The notes: generated by a model not told the origin, from the sequence alone. A stretch of 64,000 nt of DNA from Rhizobium sp. TH135 (GCF_002855515.1 NZ_PKRP01000004.1:372001-436000), one strand, 5' to 3'; positions 45,674-55,408 are shown, numbered from the stretch's first letter. A program made the numbers and translations.

Positions 45674-46855
45674 TTAGCAGGCGAGATCGGCGACGACGGC
45701 GTCGAGGATCAGCATGCCGGGCGGCGTGCAGCGCAGCCGCGAATTGCCGAGCCGCTCGATGAAGCCCTGTTCGAGCAGAAACTGCTCCTTGTCCGGATCG
45801 GGATCGCGGCCGGAAAGCTGTTGCCAGCGGGCGAGATCGACCCCTTCGCGCAGCCGAAGACCCATCAGCAGAAGCTCGTCGGCCTGGGCCTCATGATCGA
45901 GCTCTTCGCGCTCGATGATGCCATGGCCATTCTGCTCGACGGCGGAAAGCCAGGTCTCCGGATGCCGTTCGGCGACGGTGGCGATCTTCGACCGCCCTTG
46001 CGTCAGCCGTCCATGTGCGCCGGGGCCGATACCGGCATAATCGCCGTATCGCCAATAGGTCAGGTTGTGCCGGCTCTCCGCACCCGGGCGGGCGTGGTTG
46101 GAAACCTCATAGGCCGGAAGCCCTTCGCGGGCCGTAATCTCCTGCGTCGCCTCGTAAAGCGTCGCCGCATGCTCATCGTCAGGCACGATCAGCTTGCCCG
46201 CCTTGTGCAGGCCGTAGAAGGCCGTGCCTTCCTCGATCGTCAGTTGGTACAATGACAGATGATCGACCGCGTAGGACATGGCTTCCTTCAGCTCACGCTC
46301 CCAGGCCTCCACCGTCTGGTTCGGACGGGCGTAGATCAGGTCGAAGGACATGCGCGGAAAGATCTCGCGCGCCAGCTTGATGGCTTTCAATGCATCCGCG
46401 ACGTCATGCAGGCGTCCAAGGAAGCGCAGGTCAGGATCGTTCAGCGCCTGCACACCGAGCGAAACGCGGTTAACGCCTGCCGCCCGGTAGCCGTGGAAGC
46501 GGGTCGCCTCGACGCTGGATGGGTTCGCCTCCATCGTGATCTCGATACCATCCGGCATGTGCCAGTTGGCGGCGATCCCGTCGAGGATCGCCCCGACCGT
46601 TGATGGGTCCATCAGCGAGGGCGTGCCACCGCCCATGAAGACGCTGGTGACCGTCTTCGGGCCCGACAGCGCGCGCACCGCCTTGAGCTCGGCGAGGAAG
46701 GCCGCAACGAAACGCGCCTGATCCACCGGCTGGTGGCGAACATGGCTGTTGAAGTCACAGTAAGGGCACTTGGCCGCGCAGAAGGGCCAATGCACATAAA
46801 CGCCGAAGCCGGGTTCTCCCGTGTCGGGCAGGAGCGTGAAGGACCGATCGGTCAA
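45674..46855 (-). CDS. hemW: Radical SAM heme chaperone HemW
   Basis: A 393-residue radical SAM protein. The 4Fe-4S triad is Cys26, Cys30 and Cys33 in FCAAKCPYCDF, preceded by the YVHWPF signature. GGGTPSLM follows. The protein lacks the fourth Cys found in true coproporphyrinogen dehydrogenase HemN, placing it with the heme-transfer protein HemW. A TTG start at 46855 was chosen, with GAGG five and GGAGG eleven bases upstream, leaving a 4-bp gap after the rdgB stop; longer in-frame starts would overlap rdgB. Confidence 0.92.
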   Translation of the reverse strand: MTDRSFTLLPDTGEPGFGVYVHWPFCAAKCPYCDFNSHVRHQPVDQARFVAAFLAELKAVRALSGPKTVTSVFMGGGTPSLMDPSTVGAILDGIAANWHMPDGIEITMEANPSSVEATRFHGYRAAGVNRVSLGVQALNDPDLRFLGRLHDVADALKAIKLAREIFPRMSFDLIYARPNQTVEAWERELKEAMSYAVDHLSLYQLTIEEGTAFYGLHKAGKLIVPDDEHAATLYEATQEITAREGLPAYEVSNHARPGAESRHNLTYWRYGDYAGIGPGAHGRLTQGRSKIATVAERHPETWLSAVEQNGHGIIEREELDHEAQADELLLMGLRLREGVDLARWQQLSGRDPDPDKEQFLLEQGFIERLGNSRLRCTPPGMLILDAVVADLAC

Positions 46856-46859
46856 AGCC

Positions 46860-47504
46860 TCAGGCCTCCAGGCAGGTTTCGACGAAGAGCTTGAAGGCCC
46901 GTGCACGATGCGAAAGAGCCGCCGCATCGCCGGGCTTCCAGCCATGTTTCTCGTCCGCCGTCATCTCGCCAAAGGTGCGCTCATGGCCCTCCGGCTGGAA
47001 GATCGGGTCGTAGCCGAAACCGGCGGACCCACGCGGCGGCCAGGCAGCGGTGCCCTCGACCTCGCCCCGGAAGAATTCTGTATGACCGTCAGGCCAGGCG
47101 AGACAGAGCACGCTGACGAAGCGGCAGGTGCGCTGTGCAGACTCGGTCGCGCCGCGCTCTGCAAGCGCCTTCTCGACCTTCTCCATCGCCATGGCGAAGT
47201 CGCGGCTGCCATCCTCGCGCTCCGCCCAGTTCGCCGTGTAGACGCCAGGCGCACCATCGAGCGCGTCGATGACAAGGCCGCTATCATCAGAGAGAGCGGG
47301 CAGGCCCGACGCCTTGGCCGAAGCCAACGCCTTGATCGCGGCATTCTCTTCGAAGGTCGTGCCGGTTTCATCGGGCTCGACGAAGTTGAGGTCCTTGGCC
47401 GACTTCGCCGAAAAGCCGAAGGGGCCGATCAGGTCGGCGATCTCAGCAATCTTGCCAGCATTGTGGCTGGCAACGACGATCGTGCGGGTATCGAGTTTAC
47501 GCAT
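46860..47504 (-). CDS. rdgB: RdgB/HAM1 family non-canonical purine NTP pyrophosphatase
   Basis: A 214-residue house-cleaning enzyme hydrolysing dITP, XTP and ITP to monophosphates. The N-terminal [17 protein letters not shown] binds the base and triphosphate, and [29 protein letters not shown] (cited in part) contains the catalytic acidic residues. [20 protein letters not shown] is the C-terminal signature. It starts 23 bp after rph and precedes hemW. Confidence 0.96.
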   Translation of the reverse strand: MRKLDTRTIVVASHNAGKIAEIADLIGPFGFSAKSAKDLNFVEPDETGTTFEENAAIKALASAKASGLPALSDDSGLVIDALDGAPGVYTANWAEREDGSRDFAMAMEKVEKALAERGATESAQRTCRFVSVLCLAWPDGHTEFFRGEVEGTAAWPPRGSAGFGYDPIFQPEGHERTFGEMTADEKHGWKPGDAAALSHRARAFKLFVETCLEA

Positions 47505-47527
47505 GGATGCCTCTCCGGACTTTCGTC

Positions 47528-48244
47528 TCAGCCGATCGCCTGCTTCTGCAGCGCGACCAGTTCGTCGATGCCGTTTCGTGCAAGGCCGAGCAGGGTCAGG
47601 AATTCGTCCTGGCTGAACGGCTTGCCTTCGGCCGTGCCCTGGATTTCGACGATGCCGCCGGAACCGGTCATGACGAAGTTGGCATCGGTCTCTGCTGCCG
47701 AGTCTTCGAGGTAATCGAGGTCGATCACCGGCTGGCTGGCGAAGATCCCGCAGGAGACGGCGGCGATATGGTCCTTCAGGACCTTCTCAACCTTGATCAT
47801 GCTGCGGGTTTCCATCCACTTCAGGCAATCATGCAGGGCAATGAAGGCACCCGTGATCGCCGCAGTCCGCGTGCCGCCGTCCGCCTGGATGACGTCGCAG
47901 TCGATCGAGATCTGCCGCTCGCCGAGCGCTTCCAGGTCGACGATGGCGCGCAGCGAGCGGCCGATCAGTCGCTGGATTTCCTGCGTGCGTCCGCTCTGCT
48001 TGCCGGACGACGCCTCGCGGCGCATGCGCTCGCCGGTGGCGCGCGGCAGCATCCCGTATTCCGCCGTCACCCAGCCCTTGCCGGAATTGCGCAGCCATGG
48101 TGGCGTCTTTTCTTCAAGGCTCGCGGTGCACAGCACATGCGTATCGCCGAACTTCACCAGGCAGGAGCCTTCCGCATGCTTGGAAAAATTGCGCTCGAAC
48201 GAGACCTTGCGCATTTGGTCGGTTTTTCTGCCGGATGGCCGCAT
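47528..48244 (-). CDS. rph: Ribonuclease PH
   Basis: A 238-residue phosphorolytic 3'-5' exoribonuclease, exact family length, which trims tRNA 3' ends. It starts [20 protein letters not shown] and contains [34 protein letters not shown] (cited in part), with the phosphate-binding residues. It ends with the hexamer-forming helical tail. The ATG at 48244 follows GGAG; the longer frame upstream was rejected. It is divergent from hrcA and heads the rph-rdgB-hemW-methyltransferase set. Confidence 0.97.
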   Translation of the reverse strand: MRPSGRKTDQMRKVSFERNFSKHAEGSCLVKFGDTHVLCTASLEEKTPPWLRNSGKGWVTAEYGMLPRATGERMRREASSGKQSGRTQEIQRLIGRSLRAIVDLEALGERQISIDCDVIQADGGTRTAAITGAFIALHDCLKWMETRSMIKVEKVLKDHIAAVSCGIFASQPVIDLDYLEDSAAETDANFVMTGSGGIVEIQGTAEGKPFSQDEFLTLLGLARNGIDELVALQKQAIG

Positions 48245-48348
48245 CGTAATCTCCTGGGTTGTCTGTTGCCTTCTAAGGAGGCAGGCTGCCATTTGCAAAG
48301 AAAAACCATCCCGCAGCGCCGAGAGGCGCGAAGACCCGGAATTACCAC

Positions 48349-48377
48349 TTGGTCATCCATCGCGCAGTGACTATATT
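48349..48377 (+). promoter_or_regulatory. Sigma-70-type promoter of hrcA
   Basis: TTGGTC and TATATT are separated by 17 bp. The predicted start near 48384 is about 32 nt before the hrcA ATG. No CIRCE inverted repeat (TTAGCACTC-type) is visible here, so HrcA autoregulation is not supported by sequence. Confidence 0.6.
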
Positions 48378-48415
48378 TCCTGCATGAAACATCTGAGATC
48401 CTGTCCGCTGCGCCA

Positions 48416-49504
48416 ATGGCATCACTAAAGACAACCGTCGCAGACGTTTCCGCGTCCCTGGACGATCGCTCCAGAGAGGTGTTTCGCCGTATCGTCGAGA
48501 CTTATCTCGACTCCGGGGATCCCCTTGGCTCGCGCAATCTGTCGCGCCTCCTCCCGATGTCGCTATCACCCGCCTCCGTGCGCAACGTGATGAGCGACCT
48601 CGAAGACCTCGGCCTCATCTACGCCCCGCATGTCAGTGCCGGACGGCTACCGACGCAAGCTGGCCTGCGCTTCTTCGTCGATGCCTTCATGCAGATCGGT
48701 GACCTCTCGGATGGTGAGCGCGACGAGATCGAGCGCAAGATCCGTCCGACCAGCGCCGATCAGCCAATGGAAGCCATGCTGACGGAAGCGAGCCGCATGC
48801 TCTCCGGCCTGTCGCGCGGTGCCGGCCTCGTCATTTCATCGAAGAACGATCCGATCCTAAAGCATGTCGAATTCATTCGGCTGGAGCCGACCAAGGCGCT
48901 CGCCGTTTTGGTCGGCGAACACAATCAGATCGAAAACCGCATCATTGATCTGCCGGCCGGTGTCACCGCCTCCCAGCTGACGGAAGCGGCCAATTTCCTG
49001 AACGCCAATCTCGCCGGTCAGACGATGCGGGAATTGCGCAGCCAGATCGAGAAGCTCAAGACACAGGTCGCGAGCGAACTCGATACCCTGTCGCAGGATC
49101 TCGTCGAGCGCGGGCTCGCGGTCTGGTCGGGCGAAGTGGCGGAAAAGCAGCCGGCCCGCCTGATCGTTCGCGGCCGCGCCAATCTCCTCGAAGGCCTGGC
49201 AGGTTCCGATGACATCGACCGTCTTCGCCTGCTCTTCGACGACCTGGAACGCAAGGAAAGTCTGATCGAGATCCTCGACCTTGCCGAAAGCGGACCCGGT
49301 GTACGCATCTTCATCGGCTCGGAAAACAAGCTCTTCTCGCTCTCCGGCTCGTCCCTGATCGTCGCACCTTATAGAGACGGCGAAGACCGGATCGTCGGCG
49401 CAGTCGGCGTCATCGGCCCCACTCGGCTCAACTATTCGCGCATCGTGCCCATGGTCGACTACACCGCACAGCTCATGGCCAGGCTCTCGCGCGGCAGTCG
49501 GTAG
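48416..49504 (+). CDS. hrcA: Heat-inducible transcription repressor HrcA
   Basis: A 362-residue repressor that binds CIRCE elements, typically upstream of groESL. The N-terminal winged helix includes SRNLSRLLPMSLSPASVRNVMSDLEDLGLI. The GAF-like middle and the inserted dimerising domain follow. VGVIGPTRLNYSRIVPMVDYTA near the C-terminus is the family signature. The ATG lacks a good ribosome-binding site. grpE follows after a 102-bp gap with its own candidate heat-shock promoter. Confidence 0.95.
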   Translation: MASLKTTVADVSASLDDRSREVFRRIVETYLDSGDPLGSRNLSRLLPMSLSPASVRNVMSDLEDLGLIYAPHVSAGRLPTQAGLRFFVDAFMQIGDLSDGERDEIERKIRPTSADQPMEAMLTEASRMLSGLSRGAGLVISSKNDPILKHVEFIRLEPTKALAVLVGEHNQIENRIIDLPAGVTASQLTEAANFLNANLAGQTMRELRSQIEKLKTQVASELDTLSQDLVERGLAVWSGEVAEKQPARLIVRGRANLLEGLAGSDDIDRLRLLFDDLERKESLIEILDLAESGPGVRIFIGSENKLFSLSGSSLIVAPYRDGEDRIVGAVGVIGPTRLNYSRIVPMVDYTAQLMARLSRGSR

Positions 49505-49522
49505 GCGGATTTGCCGCCAACC

Positions 49523-49551
49523 CTTGATTTTTTCATACCAAACCCTGATAT
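49523..49551 (+). promoter_or_regulatory. Candidate RpoH (heat-shock) promoter of grpE
   Basis: CTTG, then 17 bases, then CCTGATAT approximates the alphaproteobacterial sigma-32 pattern CTTG-N17-CNTATNT with one extra base in the -10. It lies 56 bp before grpE, a gene usually under heat-shock control. Confidence 0.4.
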
Positions 49552-49606
49552 CGGGCACGAATTCGACACCGAGAGTTCGAACACCTAAAACCATTCGGAG
49601 AACGTC

Positions 49607-50233
49607 ATGACCGAAGAAACCAACAAGAACGGACCTGACGCGGCCGCCCATGAGGCGCACGCAACCGAAGCGGCTGAGCAGCAGGCTGCAGGCGAGGAAG
49701 AGGGCGCGTCGGAACGACAGGTCGATCCCGTCGAAGCCTTGAAGGCCGAGAATGCCGACCTGCGCGATCGCTTCCTGCGCCTGGCAGCTGAGATGGACAA
49801 TCTGCGCCGCCGCACGGATCGCGAAGTCAAGGATGCCAAGTCCTATGCCGTGACCGGCTTTGCCCGCGACATGCTGTCGGTTTCCGACAATCTGCGCCGC
49901 GCCATCGAAACTCTGCCGGAAGACGCCCGCGCCTCTGCCGATGCCACGATGACGGCATTGATCGAGGGCGTGGAAATGACCGAGCGCGGTATGTTGGCCA
50001 CGCTCGAGCGCCATGGTGTGCGCAAGATTGAGGCCGAAGGTCAGAAGTTCGACCCCAACTTCCATCAGGCCATGTTCGAGGTTCCGAACCCGAATGTCGC
50101 CAACAACACGGTCGTCCAGGTCGTCCAGGCAGGCTACGCCATCGGCGACCGAGTTCTGCGTCCGGCCATGGTCGGCGTCGCCAAGGGTGGCCCGAAGACG
50201 GATGCCGCCTCAGAGGATGCCGCCAAGGCGTGA
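49607..50233 (+). CDS. grpE: Nucleotide exchange factor GrpE
   Basis: A 208-residue co-chaperone that releases ADP from DnaK. The N-terminal 45 residues are acidic and disordered, a long helix follows ([28 protein letters not shown], dimer coiled coil), and the C-terminal beta domain contains [22 protein letters not shown] and [21 protein letters not shown]. Length is typical. It ends before a strong bidirectional terminator. Confidence 0.97.
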   Translation: MTEETNKNGPDAAAHEAHATEAAEQQAAGEEEGASERQVDPVEALKAENADLRDRFLRLAAEMDNLRRRTDREVKDAKSYAVTGFARDMLSVSDNLRRAIETLPEDARASADATMTALIEGVEMTERGMLATLERHGVRKIEAEGQKFDPNFHQAMFEVPNPNVANNTVVQVVQAGYAIGDRVLRPAMVGVAKGGPKTDAASEDAAKA

Positions 50234-50255
50234 TCGGCCGTGATCATGGTTGAAT

Positions 50256-50286
50256 AAAAAAAAGCGCCTCTTGAGGCGCTTTTTTC
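50256..50286. terminator. Bidirectional rho-independent terminator, grpE/ptsN
   Basis: GCGCCTC and GAGGCGC pair around a 2-base loop with eight A's before and six T's after, so it is a perfect intrinsic terminator in both directions for the convergent grpE and ptsN. Confidence 0.93.
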
Positions 50287-50314
50287 TTGGGATGATTGGG
50301 AGGCGCCAAGGCCT

Positions 50315-50779
50315 TCAGGCGGCGTTCGAAGCCTGTTCCTCATTGAGGAAGGTGTAGATCGCTGATGCCGATTCGGTCGCGCGCAGCTTTGCCACGAGAT
50401 CGTGGTCGCGCAGCACGCGTGCTATCCGCGACAGAGCCTTCAGATGGTCCGCACCTGCACCTTCCGGCGCCAGCAGCAGGAAGACGAGATCAACCGGCTG
50501 GTCGTCCAGGGCCTCGAAGTCCACGGGCGTTTCCAGACGGGCGAAAATGCCGGTGATCTTGCTGATCTTGTTGAGTTTGCCATGTGGGATAGCGATGCCA
50601 TTACCCACGCCGGTCGAGCCAAGACGCTCGCGCTGCAGGATCACGTCGAAAATTTCCCGTTCCGGAATGTCGGTAAGCTTTGAGGCTTTGGCCGCAAGTT
50701 CCTGAAGCAGCTGCTTCTTGGAGTTCACCCGGAGGGCCGGTACGACAGCATCCTGCTGCAGCAAATCTGCCAATGCCAT
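50315..50779 (-). CDS. ptsN: PTS IIA-like nitrogen-regulatory protein PtsN (EIIA-Ntr)
   Basis: A 154-residue EIIA-fold protein. It is the terminal phosphoacceptor of the PTS-Ntr chain (PtsP-NPr-EIIANtr) that regulates potassium transport, nitrogen and carbon functions; it does not carry sugar. The phosphorylated histidine is His66 in GNGIAIPHGKL. The ATG at 50779 begins MALADLLQQDAVVPAL as in relatives; the longer upstream frame was rejected. It lies downstream of rpoN and hpf, the classic arrangement. Confidence 0.95.
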   Translation of the reverse strand: MALADLLQQDAVVPALRVNSKKQLLQELAAKASKLTDIPEREIFDVILQRERLGSTGVGNGIAIPHGKLNKISKITGIFARLETPVDFEALDDQPVDLVFLLLAPEGAGADHLKALSRIARVLRDHDLVAKLRATESASAIYTFLNEEQASNAA

Positions 50780-50811
50780 ATCAATGTCCTTCATGCCTCG
50801 GATCGAGGAGC

Positions 50812-50836
50812 GGGCGACTGCAGTGCGCAGTCGCCC
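50812..50836 (-). terminator. Hairpin between hpf and ptsN
   Basis: GGGCGACTGC and GCAGTCGCCC form a perfect 10-bp stem around a 5-base loop, 11 bp past the hpf stop. There is no T-run, so it may attenuate or stabilise rather than fully terminate before ptsN. Confidence 0.5.
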
Positions 50837-50846
50837 AAGCCGATCT

Positions 50847-51422
50847 TCAGCCTTTGATGTTGGCGGAATCGATCCACCCGATATTACCGTCATTACGACG
50901 ATAAACGATATTCAATTGTTCACTTCCCGGGTTTCTGAACAGAAGAACCGGGTCATCCGTCATGTCGAGAGCCATAACCGCCGAGGCAACGGACATGGTC
51001 CGAAGCTTTTTGGTGCTTTCGGCCACGATTGTCGGCGCGTAGTCGTCCGGCAGTTCCTCGTGATCGTCGTCCACAGAATCCATGACCGTGTAGGCCACCT
51101 CGACCGACGCGTTCTGAGCCTCGCCCGCGTGATGATCCTTCAGCTTGCGCTTGTAACGGCGCAGGCGCTTCTCGACGCGCTCGAAGGCGGTGTCGAAGGC
51201 CACTTGCGGATCATTAGCCTCGCCTGCGGCATGCAGGTTTGCGCCGGTATCGAGATGCACCAGGCAATCGGCCGCGAAGCGCGACTGCGACTTCGTGACG
51301 ACCACTTGCCCGGAATACCCTCCGTCGAAGTATTTGGTAACCGCATCCTGGATCCGATCTTCGATCCGCTGCCGGAACGTTTCACCGATTTCCATCTGCT
51401 TGCCGGATACACGCACACTCAT
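50847..51422 (-). CDS. hpf: Long-form ribosome hibernation promoting factor
   Basis: A 191-residue protein of the long HPF type that dimerises 70S ribosomes into 100S particles in stationary phase. The N-terminal domain (1-100) starts MSVRVSGKQMEIGETFRQRIEDRI and contains the basic RRYKRKLKDHH patch. A linker leads to the C-terminal dimerisation domain with DPVLLFRNPGSEQLNIVYRRNDGNIGWID. It lies 223 bp downstream of rpoN and 67 bp before ptsN. Confidence 0.95.
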   Translation of the reverse strand: MSVRVSGKQMEIGETFRQRIEDRIQDAVTKYFDGGYSGQVVVTKSQSRFAADCLVHLDTGANLHAAGEANDPQVAFDTAFERVEKRLRRYKRKLKDHHAGEAQNASVEVAYTVMDSVDDDHEELPDDYAPTIVAESTKKLRTMSVASAVMALDMTDDPVLLFRNPGSEQLNIVYRRNDGNIGWIDSANIKG

Positions 51423-51645
51423 GGAGTTTCCCTTCTTATGATTGGTTGCGTCTCCATTTTACGCCAAGCGACGCCCGCGTCCAAGCTTTTCGAGCGGTTC
51501 GGTCAGTCTGTGCCTTCGTTTGTCGGGCGTAGTCGAGGGTTTGTCCCCTCGGGCAACAGTGTGCGCTGTCGATTGCGGCGCGCTTCTAGCCGCCATCTGA
51601 GGAAGAGTCAATGTCCTGTTAATCTTTGCGTCCGGAAGGTGTCCG

Positions 51646-53214
51646 TCAGACGGCCGAAACCTTGGCCATGGCCCGCTTTTCCCGGCGCCTCTGGACGGAG
51701 GAGGGGATGTTCATCGCCTCCCGATATTTGGCGACCGTGCGGCGTGCGAGATCGACACCACCGGACTTCAACTGATCGACGATATCGTCGTCGGAGAGCA
51801 CGGCATCCGGGCTTTCCTGGGCAATCAGGGCACGGATGCGATGCCGGACAGATTCTGCCGAATGGCTGTCGCCGCCCTCGGCAGATGCGATCGAAACGCT
51901 GAAGAAATATTTGAGCTCGAACAGCCCACGCGGCGTCATCATGTATTTGTTGGTGGTGACGCGGCTCACCGTCGATTCGTGCATCTTGATGGCGTCTGCG
52001 ATCGTCTTGAGATTGAGCGGACGCAGGTGATCGACCCCGTGATCGAGAAAAGCCGACTGCTGGCGTACGATCTCGGCCGCGACCTTGGTAATCGTCTTCG
52101 CACGCTGGTCGAGGCTGCGGGTCAGCCAGTTGGCATTCTGCAGGCATTCCGACATGAAGGCCTGGTCCGGCGCATCCTTCGCCGTGCCCGGACGAACCGC
52201 TGCCATATAACTGTGGTTGACCAGAACCCGTGGCAGGGCATCCGGGTTCAGTTCCACCCGCCATCCGCCAATCCCGTCGGCACGCACGACGATATCTGGC
52301 GTGACGGATTCGCTCGCCTCATGTTCGAAGCAGCTGCCTGGCTTCGGATTGAGTTTGCGGATCTCCGACAGCATGTCGATCAGGTCTTCCTCGTCGACAC
52401 CACAGATCTTTTTCAGCGTCGCGAAGTCGCGCTTCGCCAGAAGCTCGAGATTGTCGACAAGGACGGCCATCGCCGGATCATACCGATCCCGCTGGCGCAG
52501 CTGGATCGCCAGGCATTCGCTGAGCGATCGCGCAAAGACACCGGCAGGTTCCAGCGTCTGCAGCGTGGTTAGCACGCCCTCGACCGCCGCGAGCGAAAGC
52601 CCGAGCCTCTCCGCGATATCCTGGAGATCAGCCCGCAGATAGCCGGCTTCGTCCAGATGGTCGACAAGCACGGAGGCCAGCAACTGGTCTGGGGCGGCGC
52701 CCAGCGCGAAAGGGATTTGCTGGTTCAGATGGTCGCGCAGGCTCACCTGACCCGCGACGAAATCATCGAGATCGAAGCTCTCGCTGCCATCGCCGGATTG
52801 CCCCGGCATCGACTTCCATTGTCCCAACAGCTCGGGCGCGTCGGGCCGCTGGGCAGAACCCTCGTCGGCAAAGGCGGTATCATAATTTGTGTCGAGGCGA
52901 TCGTTCAGCCGATCGCTGGCGTCGTTCTCATACCAGTCGCTGTCGAGCGAGGGAGGTGCCGCGAACTCATCGACTGCGGTCTGGCTGTCCTGCTGCGTGC
53001 TTGCGCTGTGGCGATCGGCATTGTCGGGAAGTTCGCCGCCCAAATCTCCGTCATCTGCTGCCATTTCGAGCAGCGGATTGCGCTCCACTTCCTGCGCGAT
53101 GAACTGCATCAGTTCCAGGTGAGTCATCTGCAACAGCTGAATGGATTGCATCAGCTGCGGAGTCATCACCAGAGACTGGCTTTGTCGCAGGAATAGGTTG
53201 GCGGATAAGGCCAT
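51646..53214 (-). CDS. rpoN: RNA polymerase sigma-54 factor RpoN
   Basis: A 522-residue sigma-54. Region I begins MALSANLFLRQSQSLVMTPQLMQSIQLLQM, the glutamine/leucine-rich activator-contact region. An acidic region II spans about 50-130. The C-terminal DNA-binding part contains the canonical RpoN box ARRTVAKYRE, essential for -24 recognition, just before the end. It directs nitrogen-fixation, dicarboxylate transport and other genes needing enhancer-binding proteins. It lies 140 bp after lptB on the same strand. Confidence 0.98.
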   Translation of the reverse strand: MALSANLFLRQSQSLVMTPQLMQSIQLLQMTHLELMQFIAQEVERNPLLEMAADDGDLGGELPDNADRHSASTQQDSQTAVDEFAAPPSLDSDWYENDASDRLNDRLDTNYDTAFADEGSAQRPDAPELLGQWKSMPGQSGDGSESFDLDDFVAGQVSLRDHLNQQIPFALGAAPDQLLASVLVDHLDEAGYLRADLQDIAERLGLSLAAVEGVLTTLQTLEPAGVFARSLSECLAIQLRQRDRYDPAMAVLVDNLELLAKRDFATLKKICGVDEEDLIDMLSEIRKLNPKPGSCFEHEASESVTPDIVVRADGIGGWRVELNPDALPRVLVNHSYMAAVRPGTAKDAPDQAFMSECLQNANWLTRSLDQRAKTITKVAAEIVRQQSAFLDHGVDHLRPLNLKTIADAIKMHESTVSRVTTNKYMMTPRGLFELKYFFSVSIASAEGGDSHSAESVRHRIRALIAQESPDAVLSDDDIVDQLKSGGVDLARRTVAKYREAMNIPSSVQRRREKRAMAKVSAV

Positions 53215-53354
53215 GGCGGACGTTCGACTCCCCTACATTTCCCCGCAATCCCGCTATTTATGGCGGGAAGATCCACTTGGCCCAAAAATTGCTTTTTATT
53301 TTACTTTGGTCAAGTCGCAGGAGGGGCTGAAGTGGCGTTTTCTTCGTCCAGCCC

Positions 53355-54167
53355 TTAGAGGCTGAACTGCTCGCCGAGATAGAGGCGGCGGACATCGGCA
53401 TTGTTGACGATGTCGTTTGCGCGGCCGTGGGTCAGGACTTCGCCGGCATGAATGATATAGGCCCGGTCGATCAGGCCAAGCGTCTCGCGCACATTGTGGT
53501 CGGTGATGAGAACGCCGATGCCGCGCGCCGTGAGGTGCCGCACCAGGTTCTGGATATCGGAAACCGAGATCGGATCGACGCCGGCAAACGGTTCGTCGAG
53601 CAGCATGAAGGTCGGATCCGTCGCGAGCGCGCGGGCGATTTCAAGTCGACGGCGTTCACCACCGGACAGTGCGACTGCCGGGGATTTGCGCAGCTTCTCG
53701 ATATGGAATTCGGCGAGAAGTTCGTCGAGCTTGGCTTCGCGCTGACGCTTGTCGGTAACATGCACCTCAAGCACCGCGCGAATGTTCTCTTCCACGGTCA
53801 GGCCGCGAAAGATCGACGCTTCCTGCGGCAGGTAGCCGACACCAAGGCGGGCGCGGCGATACATCGGCATTGAGGTCACATCGTTGCCGTTGATCGAGAT
53901 CGTTCCGGCATCCACCGGCACGAGGCCGGTAATCATGTAAAAACAGGTCGTCTTGCCGGCACCGTTCGGCCCGAGCAGGCCGACGGCCTCACCACGGCGA
54001 ACCACGAGCGAGGCGCCATTCACCACACGACGGGAATTATAGGTCTTGGTCAGCCCGTGGGCGATTAGCGTGCCTTCATAGCGCGACTTGTCGCCCGGCA
54101 GGATTGCCGGGGCAGCCGGCTTCTTGGCCTGCTTGGACTTGGTAAGGAAGGGAATGTGCACGTTCAC
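53355..54167 (-). CDS. lptB: LPS export ABC transporter ATP-binding protein LptB
   Basis: A 270-residue ATPase that powers lipopolysaccharide extraction from the inner membrane with LptF and LptG. Walker A is GPNGAGKTTCFYMITGL, the signature is LSGGERRRLEIARAL, and Walker B is FMLLDEPFAGVDPISV. The N-terminus has about 25 extra, lysine-rich residues compared with E. coli LptB, usual in rhizobia. It follows lptA by 9 bp. Confidence 0.97.
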   Translation of the reverse strand: MNVHIPFLTKSKQAKKPAAPAILPGDKSRYEGTLIAHGLTKTYNSRRVVNGASLVVRRGEAVGLLGPNGAGKTTCFYMITGLVPVDAGTISINGNDVTSMPMYRRARLGVGYLPQEASIFRGLTVEENIRAVLEVHVTDKRQREAKLDELLAEFHIEKLRKSPAVALSGGERRRLEIARALATDPTFMLLDEPFAGVDPISVSDIQNLVRHLTARGIGVLITDHNVRETLGLIDRAYIIHAGEVLTHGRANDIVNNADVRRLYLGEQFSL

Positions 54168-54176
54168 GCTGACCCG

Positions 54177-54728
54177 TCAGTTGCTCTTCTGGGATTTGGG
54201 GTCGAGCTGAATCTGGACGCGCCGGCCACAGCTGTCGAGCTTGGCCTGGCCAGAATTCATCTGGACGGTGAGCTTGCAGCCGACGAAGACATTCTGCCCC
54301 TCGGACAAAACGACCCGCTCGCCTTCGAGCACGAAGACCTGCTTGGTCATGTCGAAATAGCCCTTGTCGGCCGTCGCCTGCTGCGTCTCCGACTGCAGGA
54401 AGACCTTGTCCATCACATCGATCTTTTCGATGTCGGCATTGCCCTGCGTAACCGTTGTGCCCTCGCCGCGATAGAGAACCGTCATGGAGCCGGCCTGCAG
54501 GGTGGTCGTGCCCTGAACCACCTTCACATTGCCGGTGAAGAAAGCCTTCTTTTCCGCCTCGCGGATCTCGAGCGCATCGCTTTCGATCTGGATCGGCTGG
54601 TCGTTGGAAAGCTTGAGCCCGTCCATCTGGCTGCTGGTTGTCTGAGCCGAGACAAGCGCGGTGAAACCGCTTGCGGAAAGCAGGAGGAAGCCAGCGACGG
54701 AAATCTTGGCGAAGGAGCGGTGAATCAT
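54177..54728 (-). CDS. lptA: LPS transport periplasmic protein LptA
   Basis: A 183-residue periplasmic protein forming the beta-jellyroll bridge that carries LPS from inner to outer membrane. Residues 1-29 form a signal peptide ending VSAQ. The OstA/LptA fold is indicated by QIESDALEIREAEKKAFFTGNVKVVQG and LEGERVVLSEGQNVFVGCKLTV (cited in part). The start codon overlaps the lptC stop by 4 bp (ATGA), so translation is coupled. Confidence 0.93.
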   Translation of the reverse strand: MIHRSFAKISVAGFLLLSASGFTALVSAQTTSSQMDGLKLSNDQPIQIESDALEIREAEKKAFFTGNVKVVQGTTTLQAGSMTVLYRGEGTTVTQGNADIEKIDVMDKVFLQSETQQATADKGYFDMTKQVFVLEGERVVLSEGQNVFVGCKLTVQMNSGQAKLDSCGRRVQIQLDPKSQKSN

Positions 54729-55408
54729 GGCTGGGCGGCTTCCATTGACCGATTGCTGCGAAGGGCGGACGGCTCGATGTTCAACTTGACGGCGCCCGTA
54801 AATATCATGGTTCGCCCCTTATCCTTCATCTCGAGCGAGTTCGCAACAATCGACGCGCCTTTGGTCTGGATAGCCACCGGGTCATCGGTCTTCATGGTGC
54901 CGCCCCCGATGTCCAGATTGGCAGAGCCGAACTGGGCATCGATGCCGCTGCTCAAATTCAGCGTGAACGGTTTGTCGAGATTGAGGAGGTTGGCGCCCCG
55001 ATCGAAGATGCCGCTCGTCGCCACTACGCGGGCCAGGACCTTGTCATTGACAGGCACGGCTGCGGCGATCGACTCGAGCGTGATCATGTTGGGATTCTTG
55101 ATATCCTGCAGGGCGCGTTCGGCCCGCAGTGAATAGCGAACGCCTTCGGAATTGCGGCCCGCGATCGCAGGCTTCTCCATGACGACCTTGCCGTCTTCGA
55201 TCTTGGCGGATTCGATCTGCAACTCGTCCGGCATGAGGCCGCGCACGAGGGACACCGCGACGAAGGCAAGCGTGATCCCAAGTGCCACGACCGGCAGGAG
55301 AATGCGCAGACGCCGCACCCGCCGCGAATGGCTCATCGCCCTGCGATAGGTGTCGGCACCGGAGCCGTGTCCAGTGGCCGGCGCGCCATCATGTGTTGAT
55401 TGCAGCAT
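54725..55408 (-). CDS. lptC: LPS export ABC transporter periplasmic protein LptC
   Basis: A 227-residue bitopic protein: a cytoplasmic N-terminus of about 40 residues, one transmembrane helix (LRILLPVVALGITLAFVAVSLV), and a periplasmic OstA-like domain that hands LPS to LptA. DPVAIQTKGASIVANSLEMKDKGRTMIFTGAVKL is the most conserved part (cited in part). The ATG at 55408 was chosen; a further in-frame start lies at 55456. It heads the lptC-lptA-lptB-rpoN-hpf-ptsN cluster. Confidence 0.9.
   Translation of the reverse strand: MLQSTHDGAPATGHGSGADTYRRAMSHSRRVRRLRILLPVVALGITLAFVAVSLVRGLMPDELQIESAKIEDGKVVMEKPAIAGRNSEGVRYSLRAERALQDIKNPNMITLESIAAAVPVNDKVLARVVATSGIFDRGANLLNLDKPFTLNLSSGIDAQFGSANLDIGGGTMKTDDPVAIQTKGASIVANSLEMKDKGRTMIFTGAVKLNIEPSALRSNRSMEAAQP

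Noticed and set aside
48299..48415. CIRCE element before hrcA
   Set aside because: No TTAGCACTC-N9-GAGTGCTAA-like inverted repeat is present; only a sigma-70-type promoter is visible.
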